DNA of 64,000 nucleotides from Peronospora farinosa (lineage: Eukaryota > Oomycota > Peronosporomycetes > Peronosporales > Peronosporaceae): positions 310,001 to 374,000 of the forward strand of contig CANTFK010000785.1 of assembly GCA_947646735.1 (NCBI GenBank), written 5' to 3'. The position numbers and the translations under genes were made by a program. The notes beneath the pieces were generated by a model, which was not told the origin of the DNA, did no database searches, and saw only the letters and a list, made by a program, of their open reading frames with translations. Shown here piece by piece: positions 29,809-40,126 of this stretch. Each line of letters opens with the position of its first letter. The first letter of the stretch is position 1.

Positions 29809-31171
29809 ACCAAATTCTTATCAAAGCTTTGCGAGTTCTTTTCACTTGTGTATCGAATGGTATAGATCTACATTAAACTATGCTCACTGGATTAAAATAA
29901 GCAAGCGTCCGTCCAAGATTTCTCGGTATCTTTTCGCCTGAGTTCGGTCTAAATCAGACCTAGCAGGAAAAAGTGAAGCTGCTGGACATTGTCACAGCAG
30001 CACTATCAATCACATGCATGATAAACGTAGAGTAAGAGGGTGTTGATGATGTGGATGTAAAGAGCGCTGGTACATGTATACGTAATCGAAATGCAACGCG
30101 TCGGCTCAATGACCATTACATTTAGCAAGCAAAACACCATCACTAGACACCACATAGCATGACTAATGATTGACTATAGGCACGTAGCTTAGATGCTGGC
30201 ATCTCCTGTCACGAAAGGATGACATCAGCGTAGACTGAGCAGATTGTCGCTATGGGCAGCTGCTCGTGCAATCGAATTTATGCGTACGGGAAGTTGGCGT
30301 CATCTAGCGCAGCAACTGCCAACTGCTTACAGCTTTATAGCGATCTCGTGTCTTCTATCACAAATAGCACAACGATTCGAAGACACGACCGACTATGAAC
30401 GGACTCTAATCTGTGACGGTGCAGCGATTCGGCTCGGTAGTTTTCATTCGGTGGCTCTGCACGCCAATCTTCTGTTTAATCTCAAAGAAAAAAGTGGAGT
30501 GCTTGATAAGTGTTAACAAACTCGTCTTCATGCATTAGTACGTCCTGGCGTTCACTAGGCATTGCTATTATGGTAGGACATCGGGGCTCAGGTCTGATGG
30601 ATTTGCGTTCGCAGTCGAGAGAAGAGATCGCTGCGTCGTCTTTTTACAGCGACTTAGCACGGGACAAAGTAGACCACAAGATGCACAGAAGGTTTCAAAT
30701 GACGTCCAAAGGAGAACGCAGATCGAGCCACGTGTGGACGAAGTAATAGGGTGAGGCACATTTGGCTCCACCAAAAAAAGTGGGCCATTGTATCGAAGTT
30801 CTGAAAGTCTGCGAGTGTGTGTCTGATTTCCAATCTCTTGCAACGGCCTACGCAACAAGTACCGATGGTGTCTCGGTCTTTAATCTGGAAGCAGTACAAA
30901 ATAGTGGGTTCATTTGGCATCGACGCGCTGACGTGTGAATAGCAGCTTCAAGACGCGATACTCATCGTGTGGGTCGGCTGTTTCGATGATTGTATTGCAA
31001 ATACCGAATGCGCTAAATCAAGGTCGACGAAGTCAGCATGAATTCAAGCGGTTAAAGCGTTCAAGTGACAGTTGGCCGATCTCTCCTGTCCCACGAGAAA
31101 AACACAACCGTGTCACTTATAAACAGGAAGCCTAACGCGCAAGACCCGAGTTTCCGTGCCCCCGCAGTCGA
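29809..31171. other. 1.36 kb with weak coding traces
   Basis: No intact gene. A plus-strand ATG at 30252 opens MGSCSCNRIYAYGKLASSS (48 codons), and 30510-30746 contains IMVGHRGSGLMD. The VGHRGSG string resembles the first active-site motif of glycerophosphodiester phosphodiesterases, but the following ENT and E-x-D motifs are absent. If a gene existed here it is degraded or split by introns that I could not define. Confidence 0.3.
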
Positions 31172-32668
31172 ATGGTGATCTATGCGTGGGCCTTGCTGCT
31201 GTTGTCACTGCTTTCACTTCCGGTGCGTGTATATGTAAACGTGAGCTCGTGTGCCCGTCAACTGGCTGGGGTGCCCCAGCACTGGCAGACTGCCGACGCA
31301 GTTGTCGTTCTGCATCCACTTGAAGAAGAGCGCTGGAGCCTTTTCCGCAGTGACAAACGACGTCCTCAGGCGCTTCAGATTGTCGAACCTGGTGCAGCTT
31401 CCATTGCTGTAAACATCAAAAACTTGAATTTGTTTCCAGGAGACAAGGTCGTAGTGCGTGATCCCAACAGAGTCTCGTCGATCACCATTACCACTGCAAA
31501 CGCCAGCGTACTCACTGAGAACGTGGCGTTTGACAAGTCACCTCATTCGCTGCTGCTGCGGACACACCCGCTCTTGATACTAGGTGACGCCGTGGTTGTC
31601 GAGTATATCCCGAGTATTCCAACACTAATGCTGCCATTCGTCGTCAGTCTGCGCGAAAAACCCGTAGTAGTTTTGGACTCGTATGTGGCCATTAGCTACA
31701 GTCTTGACTTTCGGCTTCCAACAGGAGTTGACACCGAGAGCACGGTAGGAGCTGTCGATGAAGCCAAAGAAGCCGTTTGCTACCGCAAGACGCAACCCAA
31801 AATGTACTCGAAAGCCCGTGCAGTGGCGCGGTTGATGATTCGCAATGAGCAGGAGCAAGCACCCTATACGTCTGTGGAAGTAGAAAGCTGGGTATTCTGC
31901 ACGGGTTGGCTCGTCGGACGGGGCAATTACTTGATCACTAGCCATCACTGCATTAAGGACGCGGCCGCAATCGAGCAAAACGGTAATCTTGCTCAGCACG
32001 AGAAAAAGAAGAAGGCAGCCAGCCCTAATGTCCTGTCGAATACTGCCAGCTCATGGCGCGATTATACTTCTTCGCCAGACAGGACCAACCGTATCGTTGA
32101 GGCCGTAGTGGGTTTCATGGCCGAGACTAAATGTTGTCGGGAGGTAGGGTTTATTGAGAATGTTGGCATTGTGGAGGCCACGCAAGTATCTGTGGTCACC
32201 GAGAACCCAGAACTAGACTATGCCCTGCTGCGTGTGCTCACAAATGACTCGACGGTTGACTTGGCAAGGCGCTACGGGTACTTGCGCCTGCGCGCTACTG
32301 GTCCCGTCGATGGGGAACCAATATACATCCCACAGCATCCACGGGGTGAGCCTAAGGAGATTGCTTCAGAGAAAAACGGAAAACCTGCGGTAGTGGAGGT
32401 GCTGCCAGCAAAGTCAGTAAGATTCTCTGCGCTCCTTTCTGACATCGAGCCGACTGTCTGGTACAATGCTGACACGGAGCCTGGTTCGTCTGGTTCACCC
32501 GTTTTGAGTCGCAAAGATAATACTGTCGTGGCACTACATCGCGCCGGATCCTCCGAGACTGGGTATTCAGCGTCTACGGGACTATTGAATGCGGGAATCC
32601 GCACAGACTTGATAGCACGTGACCTTCAGCGACGCTGCGCGTTGCCCCAAGATGCTTTGGCTACGTGA
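31172..32668 (+). CDS. secreted trypsin-like serine protease
   Basis: One exon encodes 498 residues. Residues 1-26 are a signal peptide (AWALLLLSLLSLPV core). Residues 60-180 form a beta-rich region without a recognised family. The protease domain covers about residues 235-490: LITSHHC with catalytic His259, ENPELDYALLRV with Asp349, and EPGSSGSPVL with Ser440, matching the TAAHC, DIALL and GDSGGP boxes of trypsin-like enzymes. SSGSP rather than DSGGP is typical of the V8/HtrA-like branch, where the pocket lacks the trypsin aspartate. An insertion with KKKK at 277-281 lies between His and Asp. Secreted proteases of this kind in oomycetes may act on host proteins, but a target is not visible. 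Confidence 0.75.
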   Translation: MVIYAWALLLLSLLSLPVRVYVNVSSCARQLAGVPQHWQTADAVVVLHPLEEERWSLFRSDKRRPQALQIVEPGAASIAVNIKNLNLFPGDKVVVRDPNRVSSITITTANASVLTENVAFDKSPHSLLLRTHPLLILGDAVVVEYIPSIPTLMLPFVVSLREKPVVVLDSYVAISYSLDFRLPTGVDTESTVGAVDEAKEAVCYRKTQPKMYSKARAVARLMIRNEQEQAPYTSVEVESWVFCTGWLVGRGNYLITSHHCIKDAAAIEQNGNLAQHEKKKKAASPNVLSNTASSWRDYTSSPDRTNRIVEAVVGFMAETKCCREVGFIENVGIVEATQVSVVTENPELDYALLRVLTNDSTVDLARRYGYLRLRATGPVDGEPIYIPQHPRGEPKEIASEKNGKPAVVEVLPAKSVRFSALLSDIEPTVWYNADTEPGSSGSPVLSRKDNTVVALHRAGSSETGYSASTGLLNAGIRTDLIARDLQRRCALPQDALAT

Positions 32669-34104
32669 TTATCATTTTTCCCCCACTGGGCGGTGTTACA
32701 GTATTTACGTAGCGCTTTCTCCACCTCGTAATGATATTCTGGTTAATCGTAGTACTTTGCGTTAGTATTGAGTTATAGCCATATAGCTGATGCTATTGCG
32801 CAATATCGCTCGTCTTGCTAATCATTTTACAGGGCAGACAATGAAACTTTTTCCATTCGGCTTGCAATATGAGCTACATACATAATCAGCTTTCAATGCT
32901 TACACTTTTGACCCAGACATGGTTTATTTGCGCCCACTTAACATGGTGTATCAGCGTCTCGTCTTGCAAAATGAGTCGATGCACGACATCCAAGTCTGGA
33001 TGCAAACAGAATAGCGGCAGCTGTAGTTTAAATCCTGGCTCACTAGAAAGACGACGTCAGAAATGATAATAGCTTTTAAGCTAATGCAGGGGTAGTATCT
33101 CCTCGTGCATACATATCGTACCAGATCACATCGTTTCCAGTTCTTTTTACGGGAGCGAAATGTGCTGCCACCACAAAATCCATGCATCTACTTGTGTACG
33201 TACAATATCTAGTCTCAGCCACCAGTCCCCAAAACAGTCACGTGCCACTCCGCTAAGTCAAGCGAGCGAATACCCAGTCATAGTGGAGACGTCAGTGCCT
33301 ACGCTGAGCACTACCGGTGTTGCATGAGCTGCACTTCTTGTGCGAACTTGACGCCATATATGTAGCCTCTCTCTCACTCCTCTTACGGCTGACTTACGTG
33401 CACTATCAATCCAGTCGCCTGTTTCTGTCTTACTGCTACTTCTACTAGCACAAGGCGATGCTGTTTGCTGTCGGCTCTTTCTTAAGGCGTTAGATGCTAT
33501 AATCCGTAATTTCTACAACAGGAACCCTCGCCTGCTCCTGCATTTCTATGAAGCTCTTATTGCCTTCCTGTTGACGACTCTACGGACCGCTGCATCACAG
33601 CGGCATCACTTACCGTGTAATGTCTTCTGGCGCTGCCGGGTTTACGTAGGCAACTGCAGCTGCTGCCATCCGGAATCACCGCGCCTTAACATTAGTTTCG
33701 CTGCAATATCTTCTCGAACCCGTATTAGGTAGATGATGTCAGCCGCAGTGTGTGGAATGAATTTCGATTGTGGCATCTTGTATGCCGCAGCTCGAGAACT
33801 AACTTCCGCATCCGGACAAATTCTAATGACATGGCTGCGAGGCTTAGCAACCACTCCTAAGACGCAAGCCATCGCGCAAAACAAAACGGATCTGTGGAAG
33901 TCCGCCAAAGTGCGCGCGTTCCGGGCCCCCAGGAACGATAGCACCGACGTGTCGAAGAGTAACGACCACATTACGCTTTCTTAATAGCACGGAAAGAGAA
34001 ACAGATCTTGTCTTAAGCTGCAAAAGCCTCATTCGAATGAAAGCAGCAGCAATGGGAGTTTTTGCCCAACAATTATAAGGTTCTTACTAAGAGCTGCTCA
34101 AATA
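32669..34104. other. 1.4 kb intergenic region with a weak minus-strand ORF
   Basis: A minus-strand frame at 33642-33971 (109 codons, MWSLLFDTSVLSFLGARNAR) starts at an ATG and has one hydrophobic segment (VLFCAMACVLGVV), but no family was recognised and another ATG frame overlaps its start. The rest contains no supported gene. Confidence 0.3.
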
Positions 34105-35553
34105 CTACTGACGAGCCTGCGATTCGAATGCGTTTGCCATCCGGTTGTGCTTCGCTGAAACGTTAGTAGCCGTCTGCTCTAATCCAGCACTATACATTAC
34201 TTGCTGGCGCGTCGTGGAGATCGTAGAAGGGTGGCAGCGGTCGTAGACCGTCAGTACAACGACTCGACAAACACTGATAAAGCGGTGCCAACTAGCGAGC
34301 AGTGAACTACGCGTTTCCTGGCCATTGAGATACCACACATCCAGCTCGGGTAGCGCATCTACTAAAGCGCTGAAGAGCGCATCAAGCTGTAGCTTCGTGA
34401 TTTTGCAGTCGTGCAAAACGTGTACCACTCGAGTCAGCAAGTGCTCCAGTAGGTGTTGAAATTCCTTAGGCTGAGACAGGCCAGCGCCAATGGTTAAAAG
34501 CCCATGTATAATTAGATACAACTTGCTCTCCAACTCGTCTAAGCTGCTAGCGTTTTCACGTAGCATTCCTTCTGCCGCAGTCGATGACCGCAACCTCGTC
34601 AGAACTTTTTCGTTGAACACTCTGAGGACATCATCGTCATTGATGAGATGGACTTTGAGATCGCGCAGACAGTTAGTCAAGAAATGACATAGATCCAGCC
34701 CAACCGTCTCCCACACGCTCGTAGGCTGCAGCCTCTCCTGCAAAAAAATAATTGCTGGCCAGTCCCCGGTGCTCGGAGAGCGCAGCGCGATCTGGGCACC
34801 ATTCTCAACCACAGTGTCTTCAGCTACGTACTTAGGGATGGGACTATTAGGGAACATGAGCTTCGGCAGTCTCTTTCGTTGCGGAAGCCAATGCGTCATG
34901 AGCAATACAGCGAAAAAGCGCAGATCGGACCACGTCAAAAAACCTGCATCAGGGTGGTGAGGGTGCACTTGGAACCTCGTGTGCAAAATAAAAAGTAGAC
35001 ACGCGTACTTGCTAGCAAGCTGCTCTGACAGCAGGAAGTGCTCGCTGACGGTGCGACATGGGAGGCCATGAAAGTTGGGTTCTTCCACAGCAGCGTAGAC
35101 CTTTCGAAGATTCTCCAAATGTCGACGACAGCTCTTGAATGTACGACCAGAATGCTCTGCCACATCGTCCAAGTCCTTCTCCAGTTGTCCAGAGAGCTTT
35201 TTGCCCAGCAACCAGCGGTCCACGTCGGCGTCCCGCGCGTAGTAGCGTTCTACCATGTAGTATTGTTGCGCTGGTGGGATCTGAAAAAGTAGCTGAGAGC
35301 GGAAGAGGCTCGGTTGTGACAGGTAGTGCTCCAGTTTATCGTAAAGACGATACTGGTCAACCGTGTCCCTCCAGACCAGTTCGCGCTGCTTAGCGACCGC
35401 GTTCTCGGTCATAAACGGCATTTGCACGGACGACGGAAGACGCAGACGAGCGGCCAATGAGTCTCTGGCATTGTGTCCTTCCAGCCACAGCGTATAAACG
35501 TCTTCGTTCACACGGATCGGATCCGTTAGGAAGGCTTCAAACACCTCACGCAT
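34105..35553 (-). CDS. FIBP (FGF1 intracellular-binding protein) family homologue
   Basis: The single-exon 482-residue protein matches the animal FIBP family, which is about 360 residues. The strongest block is residues 80-180: LFRSQLLFQIPPAQQYYMVE, KKLSGQLEKDLDDVAEHSGR, FKSCRRHLENLRKVYAAVEE and SEHFLLSEQLASKYACLLF. FIBP was named for binding acidic FGF in animals; in oomycetes, which lack FGF, the conserved cellular role is unknown. The C-terminal 200 residues are helical (LHDCKITKLQLDALFSALVD), and the last 40 are probably disordered. Start: first ATG after an upstream stop, with no alternative. The neighbour on the right (35826-37089) is on the same strand, 270 bp upstream. Confidence 0.8.
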   Translation of the reverse strand: MREVFEAFLTDPIRVNEDVYTLWLEGHNARDSLAARLRLPSSVQMPFMTENAVAKQRELVWRDTVDQYRLYDKLEHYLSQPSLFRSQLLFQIPPAQQYYMVERYYARDADVDRWLLGKKLSGQLEKDLDDVAEHSGRTFKSCRRHLENLRKVYAAVEEPNFHGLPCRTVSEHFLLSEQLASKYACLLFILHTRFQVHPHHPDAGFLTWSDLRFFAVLLMTHWLPQRKRLPKLMFPNSPIPKYVAEDTVVENGAQIALRSPSTGDWPAIIFLQERLQPTSVWETVGLDLCHFLTNCLRDLKVHLINDDDVLRVFNEKVLTRLRSSTAAEGMLRENASSLDELESKLYLIIHGLLTIGAGLSQPKEFQHLLEHLLTRVVHVLHDCKITKLQLDALFSALVDALPELDVWYLNGQETRSSLLASWHRFISVCRVVVLTVYDRCHPSTISTTRQQVMYSAGLEQTATNVSAKHNRMANAFESQARQ

Positions 35554-35825
35554 TAAGATCAGCTATACTATGGCGTTAGTACTGTATTTAGTGAATTAAT
35601 TATAAAATAAACGCTACTTCAGAAGAAAAAACCTTGGGACCAAAAGTAGGTGTGATAAAATAGAAGGACAGCGACGGCATATGTTAATTTTTCTAAATGA
35701 ATAGTATGATGTTAGCTGTCGAAAATGAGTGCACAATTGAAAGGCCGCTAATGGTAATATTAAGTTGATAATTGTCCGCCGAGGGGCGAGGAAACGCGCT
35801 ATCATCAGATGACCAGTAAACCCCA

Positions 35826-37089
35826 TTAAAACTTGCCGCTCCAGCAAATTATAACCCTGGTTACTTTAACAGGATCAGCAGATCTTGCAGTCAGACGAAA
35901 CTCCATCGTCCGGCTTTGTCTGATGAAAACGGCAGCAGGGTCAGGCTTTGAGCTATCAATGCGTAGGAAACGAGGTTGATCCATACCTTTCTTTTCAGTA
36001 GCATACCGGTAGCCGGATGCTCGGGTGTTTGAGTTGAAATGCAGAGGCCACACAGTGGAGTGGAAGGTGGAGGTGGTGTACATTCACGTTGCGAGAACAA
36101 CTTGTCGATTTCAACGAATAAATCTTCTTTCGACTCTTCTACTATACCACTGGTTAGTAATAATTGTTTTCTGGACAACAGCACAACAACAAAATTACCT
36201 GAGCAGGTTGGGTCACTAATCAATTGTAATGGTTTGCCATCTCGGAGGCGCTGCAGCCCCTGTTGAAACAAAACCAATGATCTAGTCAGCTGCTAGTATA
36301 AACACATCAACAATAGCAATATTTTGGCAGCACGTACGTCAACCCAGTACATTGCAGCTCTATGTGTCACCGCACGCAATATAATCATCGTACCGTTGAT
36401 TCCAAGTCGCAACAGTCTAGTATTTTCCTGACCTATGAAGGTGTGTGTGAGAAAATGTAATCGGCCTTGAAAGACTGAGAGGAAGATAAAGACTCACCGT
36501 TAGCCCCGTCATACTCCAGCGCGATCTGAAAGGCACTGCGGATATCTGTAGACATGACCAGCACCTGATGCGTGGACTGTACGATATCAATACCATAAAG
36601 TCTCAGTATGTACACATTGCACAGCGTATTGTATCATATACATACGTGAACTCGGTAGAGCATCAGTTGATGACCAATGGTCTGGAACAGAAACGGTCGC
36701 CAAGTTCCATTCAGCTTTCGATAGTCCAAAAACCCCGACAGTCCTTGTGATTCGTCGTATATGATCTTGCTATTCTTCTTAGAAAATGTGTAGTAAGCAG
36801 ACAAGTCCACACATTTGCCGGGCAACGCTGGCTCGACTGGTGAAGTGCTGAGTCGTTGCCCGGCCGTTGACTTAGGTCTTTCGTCCTTCACAGAGTCAAA
36901 GTTGTCGAAGGAGCCGCTGGCAAGCGTGACTGTGCTAGAGCTACTGATGGGAGCCACTTCTGCAGTCACGGAGCTGGTGCTGTCGATACTGGCAGCACTA
37001 CGAGCATGTGACCGGCACGAGGAGCTGCGGGTCGATCGTGCTGGCGTCCGCGTAGATGCGGACGAAAATGATCGAAACGTATGCTGCAT
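35826..37089 (-). CDS. PH-domain protein, six exons
   Basis: Exons at 37089-36646, 36576-36498, 36432-36338, 36259-36199, 36141-36088 and 35986-35826 sum to 894 nt, giving 297 residues with frame kept across all junctions. Introns are 57-101 nt with GT...AG ends. Residues 1-100 are Ser/Thr-rich and probably disordered. Residues 115-235 form a pleckstrin-homology domain: SGFLDYRKLNGTWRPFLFQT (strands 1-2), IRSAFQIALEYDG, LRLGINGTMIILRA, and the C-terminal helix AAMYWVDGLQRLRDG with its hallmark tryptophan. Such domains bind phosphoinositides or partner proteins at membranes. The last exon (MDQPRFLRIDSSKPD...) is predicted from splice sites; an alternative that skips the 101-nt intron would end elsewhere. 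The start is the first in-frame ATG. Confidence 0.7.
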
Positions 37090-37497
37090 CAGTTGTGCGT
37101 TCGACCTGTGAAGGAATGAAGTATTGTCGATCTGGACGACAATTGCCGCCAGTCGTAGGAGACATTCGACAACCGTTGATCCGACGTTTGAAACCTATTT
37201 CCATTTTGCAAGAGAAACAAAACGGCCAAGACCTAAATGCTGAGCTAATTGTGATCTGAGACAATGGACCAGATTTTGACATAATATGGAAGGTATTTCA
37301 TTCGAACATCCAATGAGACAACGGCCTTTAATGTGTTGATGCGCCTTGATGCACGTCGAATCAGACGCTATACGAACACTGTGACGACGCTCGGGATGGC
37401 GACGATGGCGCTTACCGTTTGCGCTGTAACAGTCGATGGAGATGTACGCAGAAGGTAAACAGTTGGGGTTGGGGCGGTAGTTAAAGAGAGCGAGGAG
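37090..37497. other. 408 bp between divergent genes
   Basis: Presumed shared promoter region of the PH-domain gene (minus) and the MICU-like pseudogene (plus). No motif was recognised with confidence. Confidence 0.3.
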
Positions 37498-38489
37498 ATG
37501 AGTGCGAGGCTCATGGGAGGACGCCGTCTGTTACTTAAGCAGCGAAGCAAACATCAGACCAAGATGCAGGAGGAGGACTAGATGAAGACGCATCTGGAGG
37601 ATTACAAAAAGTGTCGAGAGGAAATCAAAGTACTCCGTTCAAGGTTCGACATGTACGCAAGTGAAAGCATGGAGGAAACCAATGGGCAATGCGTTAAAAC
37701 CATGATCGTTACCGGCTTGTTGCACTCGTTCGTGCTGCCACAATTTTGTCTGCACTCGTCTGTAAGTTTGCGGACTGCTTTGGATTATACAACAGTTGCA
37801 ATTAACTTGTGTATACAACAATTGCAACTTACTTGTGTATAGAATGATTGACTTATGCTCATCATCAGCGACCGGGTTTGCTCCTGTAACTTTGTTGGAA
37901 AAGCCGACGAACTTGTCACGTACAAGGAGTGCTATCTACTCAACCATTTGCATCAGAGTACGTGTTTTTGTCTTCTGTTTGGATTGGAAATGTGTGCTGA
38001 TGAATAACTACTTTCGTTGCACTTGTTGTTGTTATCAGTTCCAAAGGAACTTTGGATGTGGCATTTTGCATGTTCAATCTGGATGGCGATGGGTCTGTAG
38101 ACAAGTCGGAGCTCTGCGCTGTGATTGAAAGCCTGCTGTGAACGATTGACGTCCGAGAAGTAACAGACGAGGTGTCGATATCTGCGGCGGACACACTGCC
38201 ACGATTTCTAAAATTAATATATGGGCGCTTTAGCAAAACAATATCAGCCAAGGATCTTGAGAAGATACTAGATGCACTTCACAAGCAAATCCTGAGGGCT
38301 GCATTCGATCTATATGCGACGGTAAATCCGCTGGCGAAGCAGCAGACCATGTCGGTGCATGACTTCGCGCTCACACTGATCTCGTGCTTCGATCCGGAGA
38401 AACTGCCGCCACTTCTGGAGCATGTGCAGACGCTAAGTACTAGCATTATAGGTCTTGGCAAACTGTTTCTCCAGAAATCAGGTCTATAG
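37498..38489 (+). pseudogene. MICU-like EF-hand protein gene with premature stops
   Basis: The first exon opens MSARLMGGRRLLLKQRSKHQ and reaches TAG after 27 codons, then continues in frame as MKTHLEDYKKCREEIKVLRS. A middle exon reads DELVTYKECYLLNHLHQ, and after an intron (GTGTTT...TATCAG) comes SKGTLDVAFCMFNLDGDGSV with the next residues DKSEL, a canonical EF-hand (D-x-D-x-D-G-x-V-D-x-x-E). A TGA follows (VIESLL, stop, TIDVREV), and the frame resumes to 38489 with DLYATVNPLAKQQTMSVHDF. The order resembles mitochondrial calcium uptake regulators (MICU), where a TYxEYLxLL motif precedes the EF-hand. Two in-frame stops (TAG and TGA) make it a likely pseudogene, unless sequencing errors are involved. 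Confidence 0.6.
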
Positions 38490-38526
38490 TCTAAACTTCC
38501 GTTTGTGTCTTAGGTTGCCTTGTCAC

Positions 38527-39036
38527 TTATAATTGTGTCTCAACCCCTGGCGACTGGCGCTCGGGGTGGAGATGGTTAATATTGTCGAGTGTGTTATGTT
38601 CCTCTCGTTTTTCAGCTTCAATATATGTTTCCTCCCTCTGTATTTCCTCGGCAGGAGTATCCTCGATTGTGAGCTTTCCCTTCTCGTCGCGAAAGATAGT
38701 CGTGACTTTGTTGCCCTTAGACGTGGCAGGCCGTTTAATGGTAATCTCGTCGCCATCCTCCGTCTTGACAGTCATTGTCCGTATATCCACCGTATCATCA
38801 TCGATTAAGTCCTCAGTAGGCGGCAGCTTCGTTGCGCTCCCGCTGCTTGCGTTGCTGGTGACGACGATCTCGGTACGCCGCCGCATGACGTCCTTGGCCA
38901 CGATGAAGCCGTCGCGAAACGTGCGCGTGGATAGCGCAGCGCTTTCTTGGCGTAGCATGAGTCCTGACAGAAGAAGCAATGCACCAGCCAGCACCAGCAA
39001 GAAGAACAGGCGTTCACGGAAGGCGTCGCGCCGCAT
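38527..39036 (-). CDS. single-pass membrane protein, unknown family
   Basis: The 169-residue frame starts at an ATG with a short basic cytosolic tail (MRRDAFRER), then a transmembrane segment at residues 10-28 (LFFLLVLAGALLLLSGLML). The rest is a hydrophilic domain rich in acidic residues (LPPTEDLIDDDTVDIRTMTV, VKTEDGDEITIKRPATSKGN, KLTIEDTPAEEIQREETYIE). The layout fits a type II membrane protein with a lumenal domain. No family was recognised. Convergent with the pseudogene at 37498-38489. Confidence 0.55.
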   Translation of the reverse strand: MRRDAFRERLFFLLVLAGALLLLSGLMLRQESAALSTRTFRDGFIVAKDVMRRRTEIVVTSNASSGSATKLPPTEDLIDDDTVDIRTMTVKTEDGDEITIKRPATSKGNKVTTIFRDEKGKLTIEDTPAEEIQREETYIEAEKREEHNTLDNINHLHPERQSPGVETQL

Positions 39037-39648
39037 GTTACTCGTCGAGGCCCAGCAAGTTTTATCGTCGCTGAAATGAAAATAAATTGGTAATACTTCA
39101 AATTAGACCTTAAGGGGTAATATATTCTGACACAAACTGTTTGATAATCTTTTTGGGTAATTTCAATGGTATTTACTAATGATCCCTCTTCTTGCAGCAC
39201 CATGTCGAACCAGCTTTCACTACATTTGTTCTGCCGCAATTAAAGTTCAACGTACCGAACATTACAAAAATATGTTGCACCACGAAGATTTCTTGAACAA
39301 CAGAATTTATACGATATATGTATTCGATACATGTACATGTAAAGAGATAGCTTGAGCAGGGGTCATCCGCTGATGTTGTGTAGACTCTGCCACTGAGATT
39401 GCCTAAAATTTGCCTTCGCTGCCGACTTATGAACTGCTATTGAAAAACCAAAGGGAGGGATTTTTTATCACCCACCCAACTTGTACCTGCCATCCTCTAG
39501 CTTCAAGTCGCCGTATACTGACCTTGAACAAGCATCCAGTGCTACGACTGAACCATCCTGCACCTGTACGTTTGAGGAATTTGATTGGGAGCAGACAAGA
39601 ATTACAGCTTCGTCTTTCCTGTTGCCGATCCTTCTTGTGTGTTTGAAT
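39037..39648. other. 612 bp spacer without a recognised gene
   Basis: Contains TATA-rich and ATGTACATGT sequence but no supported gene. An open frame at 39410-39646 lacks any domain. Confidence 0.3.
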
Positions 39649-39750
39649 ACAACATCATAAGCTTCCTAATGATGGTACAACATCATAAGCTTCCTAATGA
39701 TGGTACAACATCATGAGCTTCCTAATGATGGTAAAATATCATTATCTTCC
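39649..39750 (+). repeat. 28-bp tandem repeat, about 3.6 units
   Basis: The unit ACAACATCATAAGCTTCCTA plus ATGATGGT occurs at 39649-39676, 39677-39704 and 39705-39732 with one substitution (CATGAGC), then a degraded partial unit. Copia element C2 is inserted in or next to the fourth unit, duplicating CTTCC. Confidence 0.9.
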
Positions 39751-40126
39751 TGTTAGAATGAAGTGAAGTAGTGGTGCACTTGTGCACGTAGAGGTAGAAG
39801 TAAAAGTAAAATATATTAAGCATTAACTTTCCTCGTTCGTTAATACCTACACATGCATGCGAAACCGACTGCAACTATACCATCTATAGTTCACGTCTAT
39901 CCCGCTCCGTCCCATCTGTTACGACATCGACAAGACGATGTGGTAATCTCGTCGCCTCGTCCCATATGTCGCAACATCCTGATGGTCCGACGTGGCGATA
40001 TCGTCGCCTCGTCCCATCTGTCAGCACGTCAAATCTGTTTAGTCAATCAGGTACGGTTGTTAATTACCGCGTAACAGGGTATTGCCCTTGACCTTCACGG
40101 CCTATCAACAACAATAGCTTCTAACA
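39751..40126 (-). repeat. C2 3' LTR
   Basis: Read on the minus strand it starts TGTTAGAAGC and ends TTCATTCTAACA. It has short internal repeats of GTCGCCTCGTCCCAT-like sequence (plus-strand reading near 39945 and 40000). Aligned with the 5' LTR it shows two substitutions. Confidence 0.94.

Noticed and set aside
30510..30746. Glycerophosphodiester phosphodiesterase gene based on VGHRGSG
   Set aside because: Only the first motif is present; later catalytic motifs are absent and the frame ends soon after.
39649..39750. 28-bp repeat array as a CRISPR or centromeric satellite
   Set aside because: Units are directly adjacent with no spacers, and there are fewer than four, so it is a simple tandem duplication.
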